From JABFXX01 sp964419605 (GTDB lineage Bacteria; Myxococcota_A; Polyangia; Haliangiales; Haliangiaceae), in assembly GCA_964419605.1 (NCBI GenBank), contig CAYQQM010000015.1, positions 1 through 64,000 on the forward strand: a stretch of DNA of 64,000 bases. The letters run 5' to 3'. Of this stretch, positions 54,113-61,972 are shown piece by piece. A program made the position numbers and the translations under genes. The notes beneath the pieces were generated by a model. It saw nothing but the letters and a program-made list of their open reading frames with translations, was not told where the DNA came from and did not search any database. The stretch's first letter is position 1, and each line of letters begins with the position of its first letter.

Positions 54113-55054
54113 ATGGCGAAACTGCTCGAGTACAACGCGACGCTGGTCGAGCGCGTAGACCTCACCGATGCTCTCGCGATTTTTCGCCTGCAGCCCGATC
54201 AGCCGCCGGCCTCCAGGCCGTGGTTCGTAGCGGGACAATATTGCGTGATCGGTGCCAACAATGCGCAGCGGCCGGAGCTCGGCTCGGTGCGAAGATCGAT
54301 GTCGATCGCGTCGAGTCCAGAAGACGATGGCCCCGTAGAATTTTATATTCGGTTCGTCAACAAGCCCGACTCTGAGAACCCGCTCACCCATCTGTTGTGG
54401 AAAATGAAGGCCGGCGATCGCTTGTACATGCGCGTGGTGGCCGCAGGGGTGTTCACGATCCACGACACGATCGGCGCGGACGATCCGAGAATGCGCGTCA
54501 TGGTCGCGGCCGGAACGGGATCCGCGCCATTTGTCAGCATGGTGCGCAGCGAAGTGCGCCGCAATCCCGCAGCCGACCTGTCGAAGTGGGTGCTTCTCCA
54601 CGGCGCGTCGTATCCCGCTGACCTCGGCTATCGCGACGAGCTGACGACGATTTGCCAGCGCAATCGGCTGCTATACTGGGGCACGGTAAGCCGTCCCAAA
54701 GCGGCGCCCACCTGGAACGGCGACACCGGCCGGGTCGAGGCGTTTTTCGACCCAACCCGGATCGGAGAACTCGAGTCCCGGCTCGGCCTACCCGCGGGGG
54801 GACTGACTCCCAACAACGCAGTGATCTACATTTGCGGCCTCACGGGGACGATTGCGGGAACGATTGTCCCGCTCATCGATCGCGGTTTTGTGCCCGACTT
54901 CAAGCGCATTCGCGAGACCTTGGGGGTTCCTAGCCACGTCAAGGCGAGCGTATTCTACGAGCAGTACGACACGGAGCCCGTCATCAACATCAAAGACCCA
55001 GAGCTCACCGCGTCGCTGAAAGCGCGCATGCAGGTCGCGCTGGCCAAACTGTAG
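54113..55054 (+). CDS. Ferredoxin-NADP reductase-type flavoprotein
   Basis: 313 residues. The FAD-binding barrel carries the R-x-x-S motif (RRSMSIASSP), the NADP domain carries VAAGTGSAPFVSMV and YICGLTGTIAGT, and the end has an aromatic-poor tail. It should move electrons between NADP(H) and ferredoxin, flavodoxin or another carrier. Its place 14 bp behind the methyltransferase and after trxA suggests it supports a redox step in that operon, possibly reducing thioredoxin; that is inference. Confidence 0.9.
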   Translation: MAKLLEYNATLVERVDLTDALAIFRLQPDQPPASRPWFVAGQYCVIGANNAQRPELGSVRRSMSIASSPEDDGPVEFYIRFVNKPDSENPLTHLLWKMKAGDRLYMRVVAAGVFTIHDTIGADDPRMRVMVAAGTGSAPFVSMVRSEVRRNPAADLSKWVLLHGASYPADLGYRDELTTICQRNRLLYWGTVSRPKAAPTWNGDTGRVEAFFDPTRIGELESRLGLPAGGLTPNNAVIYICGLTGTIAGTIVPLIDRGFVPDFKRIRETLGVPSHVKASVFYEQYDTEPVINIKDPELTASLKARMQVALAKL

Positions 55055-55089
55055 TGGACTCCCCCAACGCGCCGGTTGCGGACAGCCAG

Positions 55090-55473
55090 CTATTTCTTCC
55101 CGAACGATCGCACGATCTCTAAAAGTCCGTTGACCACTTCCGGCTTTTCGCGAAGGTCGGGATTCGACGGCATCCCGGGACTTTTTCCCAAAGCCTGTCC
55201 GCCGACGATGATGATCTTTTTGATGTCGTCATCCGAGATGGCTTGCTGCCACGCTGGATCTGCGTAGTTGCGCGGCTTCGGGTCGAGCGCAGCCGCGCCG
55301 GGACCGCTCCCCGTACCGTCGGCACCGTGACAGGTCATGCACCGCACGCGATAAATCTCGCGCGCCTCGGCGTTAGAGGTGACCTGGGGCCCTGCCCCGG
55401 CCGCCGCTTTCTCCTTCTTGTTGCAGCTTGCTACGAATAGTACAGCACACAGCGCGATCGAATACGGCTTCAT
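55090..55473 (-). CDS. Small c-type cytochrome lipoprotein
   Basis: 127 residues from ATG 55473; the apparent longer frame runs into repeats and is not coding. The lipobox VLFVASCNK anchors it in the membrane. The heme site is RCMTCHGADG (Cys-x2-Cys-His), and a distal Met lies in PGMPSNPDL, the class I layout. It carries electrons in the periplasm. It stands about 100 bp from two tandem repeat elements, which lie upstream of its start. Confidence 0.9.
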   Translation of the reverse strand: MKPYSIALCAVLFVASCNKKEKAAAGAGPQVTSNAEAREIYRVRCMTCHGADGTGSGPGAAALDPKPRNYADPAWQQAISDDDIKKIIIVGGQALGKSPGMPSNPDLREKPEVVNGLLEIVRSFGKK

Positions 55474-55575
55474 TTTGACCTCGGCAGCAGTTTGGATAAG
55501 CCGCGCACTCCGGCGAGCAAGAAAGATCGATAACACAAAGCGAGCCCAAGGCGAAATCCACGCCCCATCGAGGTT

Positions 55576-55757
55576 AGGGCCCGCCGGATAATAAGTCGAT
55601 CGGCTGCGGCTTCGCATCCCGGGCAGCTCGCGGCTTACGTCCTCCCTCCCTCGGTCGCCGTACCGACGGGTACGGCTCGGTCGGTCGGTCCGGGCGCGCT
55701 CGCGATCTGCTCCGGCCTGCTGTGCCTCGCTCGACGACTTATTTTCCGGCGGGCCCT
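55576..55757 (+). repeat. Element A, copy 2: 182-bp palindrome-ended repeat
   Basis: Arms at 55576-55598 (begins AGGGCCCGCCGG) and 55735-55757 (ends CCGGCGGGCCCT), 23 bp with one mismatch. The interior is nearly identical to copies 1 and 3, but the arm sequence is different from both, and both arms changed together. A midpoint hairpin CCGTACC-GACG-GGTACGG (55658-55675) and a mid-stem 55623-55632 / 55701-55710 (9 of 10 pairs) are in exact register. It lies upstream of the cytochrome c gene. Confidence 0.9.
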
Positions 55758-55758
55758 T

Positions 55759-55940
55759 AGGCACTGTCCCTAAATAAGCTGATCGGCTGCGGCTTCGCAT
55801 CCCGGGCAGCTCGCGGCTTACGTCCTCCCTCCCTCGGTCGCCGTACCGACGGGTACGGCTCGGTCGGTCGGTCCGGGCGCGCTCGCGATCTGCTCCGGCC
55901 TGCTGTGCCTCGCTCGACAGCTTATTTAGGGACAGTGCCT
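55759..55940 (+). repeat. Element A, copy 3: 182-bp palindrome-ended repeat
   Basis: One base after copy 2, same orientation. Arms at 55759-55780 (begins AGGCACTGTCCC) and 55919-55940 (ends GGGACAGTGCCT) are a perfect 22-bp inverted repeat; the outer 12 bp equal those of copy 1, the inner 10 bp differ but remain complementary. Midpoint hairpin at 55841-55858. The interior matches copy 2 almost base for base. Confidence 0.9.
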
Positions 55941-56003
55941 TAGGCAATAAACTCCCGCCGCGGCAACGTTGCTGTCGGTCCCGCTCGGTGATACGAACTT
56001 GCC

Positions 56004-56426
56004 ATGGCTGAGCTCAAGGGATCCAAAACCCATACCAATCTGAAAGAAGCATTTGCTGGCGAGTCGCAGGCGAACCGCCGCTATCTCTACTTCGCGAAGG
56101 TGGCGGATGTGGAAGGCCATCCCGATGTGGCGGGTCTATTTCGCGATACCGCCGAAGGCGAAACCGGGCACGCGCATGGCCACCTCGATTACCTCAAGCG
56201 CGTTGGCGATCCTGCCACCGGCGAGCCCCTCGGAGATACGGCAAAGAACCTGAAGGCTTCGATCGCGGGCGAAACCTACGAGTACACCACGATGTACCCT
56301 GGCTTTGCAAAGACCGCCCGCGAAGAGGGATTCACCGAAATTGCCGAGTGGTTCGAGACACTGGCTCGCGCGGAGCGCTCGCACGCGGGCAGGTTCCAGA
56401 AGGGCCTCGACTCGCTGGGCAAGTAG
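56004..56426 (+). CDS. Rubrerythrin (di-iron domain only)
   Basis: 140 residues forming the four-helix ferritin-like di-iron domain: EAFAGESQANRRYLYFAK, EGETGHAHGHLDYL, SIAGETYEYTTMYPGFAK and ARAERSHAGRF supply the Glu/His ligands. The C-terminal rubredoxin domain of classic rubrerythrin is absent, as in many short forms. It reduces peroxide using electrons from other carriers. DUF3501 follows; such genes often sit beside rubrerythrin, so they probably act together in peroxide or iron handling. Confidence 0.9.
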   Translation: MAELKGSKTHTNLKEAFAGESQANRRYLYFAKVADVEGHPDVAGLFRDTAEGETGHAHGHLDYLKRVGDPATGEPLGDTAKNLKASIAGETYEYTTMYPGFAKTAREEGFTEIAEWFETLARAERSHAGRFQKGLDSLGK

Positions 56427-56446
56427 TCGTACCCGTGTGAGCGCCC

Positions 56447-56490
56447 GACCCGATGCTGACCGGATATTGACCGGATGTTGACCCGATGTT
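56447..56490 (+). repeat. Four tandem 11-bp repeats across the DUF3501 start
   Basis: Units at 56447, 56458, 56469 and 56480 follow GACCSGATRYT (S = C/G): GACCCGATGCT, GACCGGATATT, GACCGGATGTT and GACCCGATGTT. The ATG chosen for the next gene (56486) is inside the last unit, and two earlier units also contain ATG. Eleven is not a multiple of three, so gain or loss of a unit changes spacing and frame upstream of the start. Confidence 0.8.
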
Positions 56491-57085
56491 GAGAGACGCG
56501 AACTTGATACGACCCATCCTGCGCCACGACATCAAGGGTCCCGCGATCTACGCGCAAATCCGCGATGACTATCGGAACCGAGTCATCGAACTGAAGAAGG
56601 CGCGGCGCGTTCTCGTTGGGGACCGGGTGGAACTCGTTTTCGACAACCGCCTCACGCTAACGCTGCAAATCGAGGAGACGTGTCGCCTCGAAAACCTCAC
56701 CACCGATGAGCAGATCGGCGAGGAAATCCGGATCAACAACGAGTTGATGCCCACGGCAACATCGCTGGCCGCAACCCTGTTTATCGCATTGGCACACGGA
56801 GAAGACTCTCGCTTGGCGCTGGGTCAGTTGGTGGGACTAGATGAGCACGTCGTGCTGCACATTGGGCCGCATGCAATTCGCGCCGCGTTTGAACCAGGAC
56901 GGTCCGAAGCTGACCGCATCAGCGCAGTCCAATACGTCCGCTACCCGCTGACCCCGGAAGCGCTGGCGGCGCTGCAACAACCCGGTACGTCCATCGCCGT
57001 CGAAATCGACCACCCGCACTACCGCTATCGCACCGAATGCGATGCGGCGCTGCGGGCCTCACTCGCAGCGGACTTCGGAGCGTAA
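56486..57085 (+). CDS. DUF3501 family protein
   Basis: 199 residues. The family pattern is clear: YRNRVIELKKARRVLVGDRVEL, FDNRLTLTLQIEETCRLENL, INNELMPTATSLAATLFIAL and AVQYVRYPL. DUF3501 is a cytosolic protein of unknown role, often encoded next to rubrerythrin or heterodisulfide-reductase-like genes, as here. The start is ATG 56486, within the tandem repeats; a downstream GTG/TTG start (TTG 56489) cannot be excluded. The TAA shares its final A with the left arm of repeat element C. Confidence 0.8.
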   Translation: MLRDANLIRPILRHDIKGPAIYAQIRDDYRNRVIELKKARRVLVGDRVELVFDNRLTLTLQIEETCRLENLTTDEQIGEEIRINNELMPTATSLAATLFIALAHGEDSRLALGQLVGLDEHVVLHIGPHAIRAAFEPGRSEADRISAVQYVRYPLTPEALAALQQPGTSIAVEIDHPHYRYRTECDAALRASLAADFGA

Positions 57086-57264
57086 GGACCCGTTCATGAA
57101 TAACTTGCTCGCTCTCGCGGCCGATCCGTTCCGGCTGGCTTCGTTGCCGGCTCCGGTCCTCAAGTCACATCCGTCGAGGATGCTCCTTTCCGGTCCTCGC
57201 CGTCGCCTCGCCAGCCTGGCAGCTCGACCGCGATCATCGATCAACCTATTCATGAACGGGTCCT
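57085..57264 (-). repeat. Element C: 180-bp palindrome-ended repeat
   Basis: Perfect 18-bp arms at 57085-57102 (begins AGGACCCGTTCATGA) and 57247-57264, with further pairing inward (TTG and TCG against CAA and CGA). A hairpin CATCC-GTCGA-GGATG (57168-57182) sits at the midpoint, and a stem GGCTGGC/GCCAGCC (57133-57139 with 57210-57216) is in exact register. The interior sequence is unrelated to A and B by eye, but the architecture is that of A. It fills the gap between DUF3501 and the next start. Confidence 0.75.
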
Positions 57265-57267
57265 GAA

Positions 57268-57819
57268 ATGGAACCGCGAGTTCATCGGAACCGTATTCCA
57301 TGTTTGGTCGCTGCTTCGTTGCTAGTAAGCGGGTGCGGCGGCAACCGGGCGAAAATTGCCGCCGAGGCCGAGCGATTCAACTGCAAGCAGCGCGCAGCGT
57401 CGTACGTCGCCAGCAAACACATCGGCTGCGACGAACTCGGGGTGCTTATGGACTGCCATGACCACGGTCCCCGCCTCGTTCGCTGGTGTACCGACAAACA
57501 AGGCAACCGCCGAGAAGACAGCCGGTCGATTACACCCGGAGAATTCGAAACCGCGTGGCGCGAAATCGACGCAACCGGCTGGCAGAACCTGCGCGACTGC
57601 GCCAACGGCAGTCTCGAGCGCACCGATCCGGTCTACGTATTCGACGTTAAGGACGATCAGCGCAAGGCGTCGTTTCAGTGCCAGACCCGAGTCATGCCGT
57701 TTCCGTACAACAACATCACGGACCCACTCGACTTGGCAGCAAACCAAGGCCGCAAGCAGTTGCGCGACGACGAGCCGGCTGAAGCGAAGGCACTGGACCA
57801 TAAGGATAAGCAGCGGTAG
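57268..57819 (+). CDS. Small lipoprotein of unknown function
   Basis: 183 residues; lipobox SLLVSGCGG (Cys 23). The mature part has Cys in RFNCKQRAASYV, GCDELGVLMDC, RWCTDK, RDCANG and FQCQTRV, so disulfides are likely, and an acidic/basic tail (DDEPAEAKALDHKDKQR). No family recognised. ATG 57268 lies four bases after the right arm of element C, so its ribosome site and any close promoter are inside that repeat; this implies the element affects its expression. Confidence 0.65.
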   Translation: MEPRVHRNRIPCLVAASLLVSGCGGNRAKIAAEAERFNCKQRAASYVASKHIGCDELGVLMDCHDHGPRLVRWCTDKQGNRREDSRSITPGEFETAWREIDATGWQNLRDCANGSLERTDPVYVFDVKDDQRKASFQCQTRVMPFPYNNITDPLDLAANQGRKQLRDDEPAEAKALDHKDKQR

Positions 57820-57833
57820 GGAACCGTCATATT

Positions 57834-58535
57834 GTGCCTAAGCCCCTCACCGGAACAACGGCGGTAATTACTGGCGCCAGTCGCGGCATCGGGCGGGCGA
57901 TAGCGCTCCGCCTCGCGCAGGCGGGTGCTGACGTAGCGCTATGGGCCCGCGACGCACAGAATCTTGCCGCCGTTGCTTCCGAGATCAACACGAGTGGAGG
58001 CTCGGCTCGAGCGAGCGTCGTCGACATCACCGATCCGGAGGCAGTCGATCGCGCCGCCGCAGACGTTGCCGAAACCATGCCTCCAGTCCGCACCCTGGTG
58101 AACAACGCCGGTGCCGTCCTGCGCAAGCCAACCCGTGCCATTACCAACGACGAATGGCGAGCGATGATGGCGGTTAACCTGGATGGGCATTTCTACGTAA
58201 CCCGCGCCTTCCTTCCCGACTTGGAACGCCGCGGCGGTCGAATCATTAACATCGCGTCCCGCGCCGGCCGCGAAGGCACCGCGCTGCTCGCCGCATACTG
58301 TGCGGCCAAGCATGCCGTCGTCGGCTTCACAAAGGCGCTTGCGGAAGAGCTGAGGGCTGGTAAGGTCTCCGTCAATGCAGTTTGCCCGGGCAGTGTGGAT
58401 ACTGGGATGTTGCAGATCGGATTACCCGATGCGAGGCCAGACATGAGTCCAGACGACATTGCGCGAACGGTCTTGTTTTTGGCCTATGAAGCCCCGGCGG
58501 CACTAACGGGCGCCTGTATCGACGTGTTTGGCTAG
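57834..58535 (+). CDS. Short-chain dehydrogenase/reductase
   Basis: 233 residues from GTG 57834. The NAD(P) motif TGASRGIGRAIAL, the NNAG motif (LVNNAGAVL), the catalytic Ser (NIASRAGREG) and Tyr-x3-Lys (AAYCAAKHAVVG) mark a classical SDR. PG-region VCPGSVDTGM gives the usual nucleotide contact. It should reduce or oxidise an alcohol/ketone; the FabG-like set of motifs leaves the substrate open. It follows the lipoprotein gene after 14 bp. Confidence 0.9.
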   Translation: MPKPLTGTTAVITGASRGIGRAIALRLAQAGADVALWARDAQNLAAVASEINTSGGSARASVVDITDPEAVDRAAADVAETMPPVRTLVNNAGAVLRKPTRAITNDEWRAMMAVNLDGHFYVTRAFLPDLERRGGRIINIASRAGREGTALLAAYCAAKHAVVGFTKALAEELRAGKVSVNAVCPGSVDTGMLQIGLPDARPDMSPDDIARTVLFLAYEAPAALTGACIDVFG

Positions 58536-58544
58536 CTGGCGCAT

Positions 58545-59213
58545 ATGTGCGATACGCTCCCACCGGATCCTGAAACACTCGCCGCACTGCCGATATTCCC
58601 GTTGCCGAACGGGGTACTGCTTCCCGGGGGCCTGTTGCCGTTGCACGTATTCGAACCGCGGTATCGCGAGCTTACCCGCGATTGCCTTGCAGGGCACCAG
58701 TATATGGGCGTCGCGCGGCTACGCCCTGGATTTGAAACGACGTATTACGGGCGGCCACCGGTGTTTGACCGATTCGGCGTGGGCCGCATTATTTGCTCCG
58801 AGGAGCTTCGCGATGGCAGGTTCGCGCTTTTGCTTCGCGGCATTGCCCGGGTCGAAATCGCGCGCGAACTGCCAGCAGAACACCTATCGTACCGACGCGT
58901 CGAGGCCCGCCTTCTGCCCGACAGTCAGATCGCGGAACGAGAGGCATTTGAGCTCCATCGCCGCTTAATTCAACTATGCGACCGGCTAGCTGCGGTAATC
59001 GATCACGGCGGACCACAGTTGCGCGAGATGGTCCGCGAAGTAAACGACCCCGCAGCATGTGCCGACGCCATTGCGGCCGCCCTCGTCACCAACGCCGATG
59101 CTCGCCAAGAACTCCTAGAATCCCTGGATCCAACGGTTCGAATCCAGCGCACGCTCAGCCACATTAGCCACATGTTGTGCGAACTCGCACCGTGCCACCG
59201 CACGGTAAATTGA
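58545..59213 (+). CDS. Lon N-domain (substrate-binding) protein
   Basis: 222 residues. Residues ~15-115 match the N-terminal domain of Lon protease (LPIFPLPNGVLLPGGLLPLHVFEPRYREL; HQYMGVARL; GVGRII) and the remainder is helical (HRRLIQLCDRLAAVIDH). The ATPase and protease domains are absent, so it cannot itself degrade proteins. It may bind unfolded substrates or act as an adaptor. It is convergent with the AlbA/ATPase-like gene, with a 3-bp gap. Confidence 0.9.
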   Translation: MCDTLPPDPETLAALPIFPLPNGVLLPGGLLPLHVFEPRYRELTRDCLAGHQYMGVARLRPGFETTYYGRPPVFDRFGVGRIICSEELRDGRFALLLRGIARVEIARELPAEHLSYRRVEARLLPDSQIAEREAFELHRRLIQLCDRLAAVIDHGGPQLREMVREVNDPAACADAIAAALVTNADARQELLESLDPTVRIQRTLSHISHMLCELAPCHRTVN

Positions 59214-59216
59214 CGT

Positions 59217-60458
59217 TCACCGCCGCACAACAACTCGAACCCAGTGATCGGAAACGTCGAACTGCGGAGGTGGATTGCCATTCTTCTTGAGCGCAGCGAT
59301 TGCGGTTTGAATGCCGATCCCAAACCGCTGGACAAACCCGAGTCCCTTCATTGCCTCGGCGATGTTGGGATTTCGATATTCAGCTAACCCGGGTTGGCCG
59401 AAGTTGTCTTTGGTGACGTAACCGAACGGCCCCCCAGGACTAATGATCTCGACCCGATCACCAAACCAATTCACCTTTACGGGGGCGTGGGTGTGTTCGT
59501 AGCTGCGATGAATGAGCGCGTTCCGCACGAACTGCTCCAGCGCGACCAGCGCGTAGTCAGATTGTCGAGTCTCGACGTCCCGAGAAACAATATCGACACG
59601 GGTTCGATTGTGGGCCTTGAATTTTGCATCAATCCCCTGAACGACTTCCGCAAGTTTTCCATCGATGCGTTGTTCGTCGATGACTGGACTCGAAAGATCG
59701 GGACCGTCGAGTCGAAGAAACTGAATATACCCCCCAGCCACGATATCCGCTGGCCGGTTTCCCGCGACAAGAACGCCGAGTAAGGTAGGAGTCGGTTCGT
59801 TCACGGCGACAATCATCTTCGACGACGCAAGTCGCTCTTCAAAGCTGCGATCGTTGGCCGCCAAAATGTCGCTAGCGACGGTAGCCGGCAAATATTTCGA
59901 TTCGTAGTAGTACCGGTCGAGATCCGAAAGGCGACTGCTTGGCAGTGGCTGAATATCAAACGGCCGATCGCGAAATCGCCGTTTTTCGTTGAGAATGGTT
60001 TCATCCTGTCTGCTCGCAATGCCCCGGCGAGGTCCGGTGCGAATCCAAATACGGCCATCGAGCCGAACGGGCGGCGCTTCTGCCGGCAGCACCGTGATCA
60101 CAGCAACGTCTTTGCCCCCAAGGGTGCGCTTCGCGACCGTCATAGTGGGAGGCGGGGTGAGTTTTCCGTCCGATTTGATATCCGCTAGATTGCGCAGCAA
60201 CTCGTCGCTGACGTCCAGGCCGGTGGGCGCCCCGTCATCACGAGCACCCACGAACACAACTCCCGGCAGTTTGTGATTCGGCAAGTCGTTTGCGAACGCA
60301 CAAATCGCCTGCCGCAGTTTTTCCGGCGCATCGCCGCGAAACGACTCTTTTCGCTCGACGCGATCCGATTCAACCGCCGACATCAGGGCTTCGAGTTCTT
60401 GATCGCTCAGCTGCATACCGACGCCCCGCAAGTTACCGTAGGCAATGAACCTTGTCAC
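59217..60458 (-). CDS. AlbA_2 (Schlafen-type) plus HATPase-type protein
   Basis: 413 residues from GTG 60458, which overlaps the upstream stop (GTGA); ATG 60416 is the other choice. Residues ~20-130 (RVERKESFRGDAPEKLRQAICAF; GVVFVGARDDGAPTGL) are an AlbA_2/Schlafen-type nucleic-acid or ATP-binding domain. The C-terminal ~180 residues (ALEQFVRNALIHRSYEHTHAPV; DRVEIISPGGPFGYV) resemble the HATPase_c_4 domain (N-x-x-x-H-R-x-Y). Such proteins are transcription regulators in many genomes; some are found in defence islands. It is paired with an AAA ATPase. Confidence 0.8.
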   Translation of the reverse strand: MTRFIAYGNLRGVGMQLSDQELEALMSAVESDRVERKESFRGDAPEKLRQAICAFANDLPNHKLPGVVFVGARDDGAPTGLDVSDELLRNLADIKSDGKLTPPPTMTVAKRTLGGKDVAVITVLPAEAPPVRLDGRIWIRTGPRRGIASRQDETILNEKRRFRDRPFDIQPLPSSRLSDLDRYYYESKYLPATVASDILAANDRSFEERLASSKMIVAVNEPTPTLLGVLVAGNRPADIVAGGYIQFLRLDGPDLSSPVIDEQRIDGKLAEVVQGIDAKFKAHNRTRVDIVSRDVETRQSDYALVALEQFVRNALIHRSYEHTHAPVKVNWFGDRVEIISPGGPFGYVTKDNFGQPGLAEYRNPNIAEAMKGLGFVQRFGIGIQTAIAALKKNGNPPPQFDVSDHWVRVVVRR

Positions 60459-61885
60459 CGCGCCCCGGGCGGCTGGGTCTCAAGAAACGAGGTCAGGTCA
60501 ACGATCCGCGCGAAGTACTCTCGTTCTACAACTGCGTCGGATACCCCGTTGGCATGAATGAGAATTGGACGAACCGAAAATCCCCGTGGAACTTTTAACC
60601 GCTGTAACTTCTGCTCCATCTCGGCAACTACGCGCGTATCAACGCGGTCAAAGGTGAACTTGCATTCGCACGCAAACAGCGTTTTGTATCTCGTTTCGAT
60701 CAGATAGTCGATTTGGCAACCAGGTTGTCGCGAGGTCGGTTTTTGAAAATAAGGACCCGCGTGCATCACATCGCCTGGTTCTAGTGCCAGCGTCGCGAAT
60801 AACCTCGACCAGTTTTTGATGAGCAGATTTTCCACCTGGAGTCCAAAAATGGTGGCCCATGATGGAGGTCCGGGATAAGCGCCTGTTTCGATGCGGTTCT
60901 TGTTGGGTTCGATGTACTTTAGATAGAAGCGGATGTAGTTGTCCGCTACGCGATAGCGGCTCAGCTTTCCACCCGGTATTTCACCGATTTTCCAGCTGTG
61001 GTCGCGCGCGATGTAGCCCGTTTCCGCCAAATCGCTGAGCGAATGTGAAATCGAGCCACCACTTGCGACTTTGATAGACTTTGTGAGTTCCTCCGGTGTC
61101 TTCGGGCCAATCACCAGCGCTTGAACGATGCGGGAATACGCGCGAGCTTTGGCCTGAAATAGGTCGGTAAACAGCCTGTCAAATTCGCTGAACAGGAACC
61201 CCTGTGGAGAAAAACACATGCGAGCGATGTTTTGTTCGGCATCTAGCGCCGGCAGGAGCTCCTCCAGATAGCGGGGTACTCCACCGGTGACAGACAGCAC
61301 TTTGAGCTTTTCGACAGGTGAAATGCGGGCACGCCAAAACTGGGCGCAGTCAGCGAGCGGCATTTCGTCGAGGTGTAAATCGAGCGAAACACGCCCCAAG
61401 AAGCCCGTGCTGTTTAGTACGTTTTTCTCCAGCCACGCGGAAAGGGAGCCCGACAACACCAACATGAGCTGGGGGTTTTTTTTGAACTCGAGATCCCAGG
61501 CGGTCTTCAATTTTCCTAAGAACGTTGGATCTTTTGCTCCCATCCACGTGAGCTCATCCAATACGATGAGCACGCTGCCTTTTTGCGTCGCTCGTGCGAG
61601 CGCCCAGAATAGTGGAGTCCAATCGCTCGTATCGGCAAATTGCACACCCTTGATCCGATCCTTGAGCTGCCGAGCAAACTCATCCCGTTGATGCTGGGCG
61701 CGGACGCCCTGTTCGGGTGGTAGTCCCGAGAAATAGTAGGCGCGGGCAAACGCCTTTCCCAGTTCCTCCGTCAAACGGCTCTTTCCGATACGCCGGCGCC
61801 CTCTGAGCACCACGATGGAGGCAGATGCCTTTCCCCTCAGCGCAAGCAGCGAAGCTAGCTCCGCCTGGCGGCCAACAAAGCGCAT
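60455..61885 (-). CDS. AAA-type ATPase with DUF234 nuclease-like C terminus
   Basis: 476 residues. Walker A is GRRRIGKSRLTEE and Walker B is SVLIVLDELTWMG, then the sensor-type SGSLSAWLEK and a winged-helix region (LTKSIKVASGGSISHSLSDL). The end resembles DUF234: CQIDYLIETRYKTLFACECKFT has a D plus E-x-K, like a PD-(D/E)XK site. Such archaeal-type ATPases occur in mobile or defence settings. Its TGA overlaps the AlbA-gene GTG, so the two are co-translated and may form one module. Confidence 0.85.
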   Translation of the reverse strand: MRFVGRQAELASLLALRGKASASIVVLRGRRRIGKSRLTEELGKAFARAYYFSGLPPEQGVRAQHQRDEFARQLKDRIKGVQFADTSDWTPLFWALARATQKGSVLIVLDELTWMGAKDPTFLGKLKTAWDLEFKKNPQLMLVLSGSLSAWLEKNVLNSTGFLGRVSLDLHLDEMPLADCAQFWRARISPVEKLKVLSVTGGVPRYLEELLPALDAEQNIARMCFSPQGFLFSEFDRLFTDLFQAKARAYSRIVQALVIGPKTPEELTKSIKVASGGSISHSLSDLAETGYIARDHSWKIGEIPGGKLSRYRVADNYIRFYLKYIEPNKNRIETGAYPGPPSWATIFGLQVENLLIKNWSRLFATLALEPGDVMHAGPYFQKPTSRQPGCQIDYLIETRYKTLFACECKFTFDRVDTRVVAEMEQKLQRLKVPRGFSVRPILIHANGVSDAVVEREYFARIVDLTSFLETQPPGAR

Positions 61886-61972
61886 ATTCCACGCTACCCT
61901 TCCGTCAGCGCGAAATCAACAAATGTCGATTTGGCGCTGTTTTCTGCCAGACCGCACAGGACCGTCTTGGTC

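Noticed and set aside
55576..55940. Element A as a group II intron or an RNA gene
   Set aside because: Too short and without domain V or an encoded maturase; no RNA family is recognised, so only 'structured repeat' is supportable.
55474..55947. Long minus-strand open frame continuing upstream of the cytochrome c start
   Set aside because: It is just the repeats of elements A2 and A3 read through, giving the same Arg-rich peptide twice. The true gene starts at 55473 with a lipoprotein signal.
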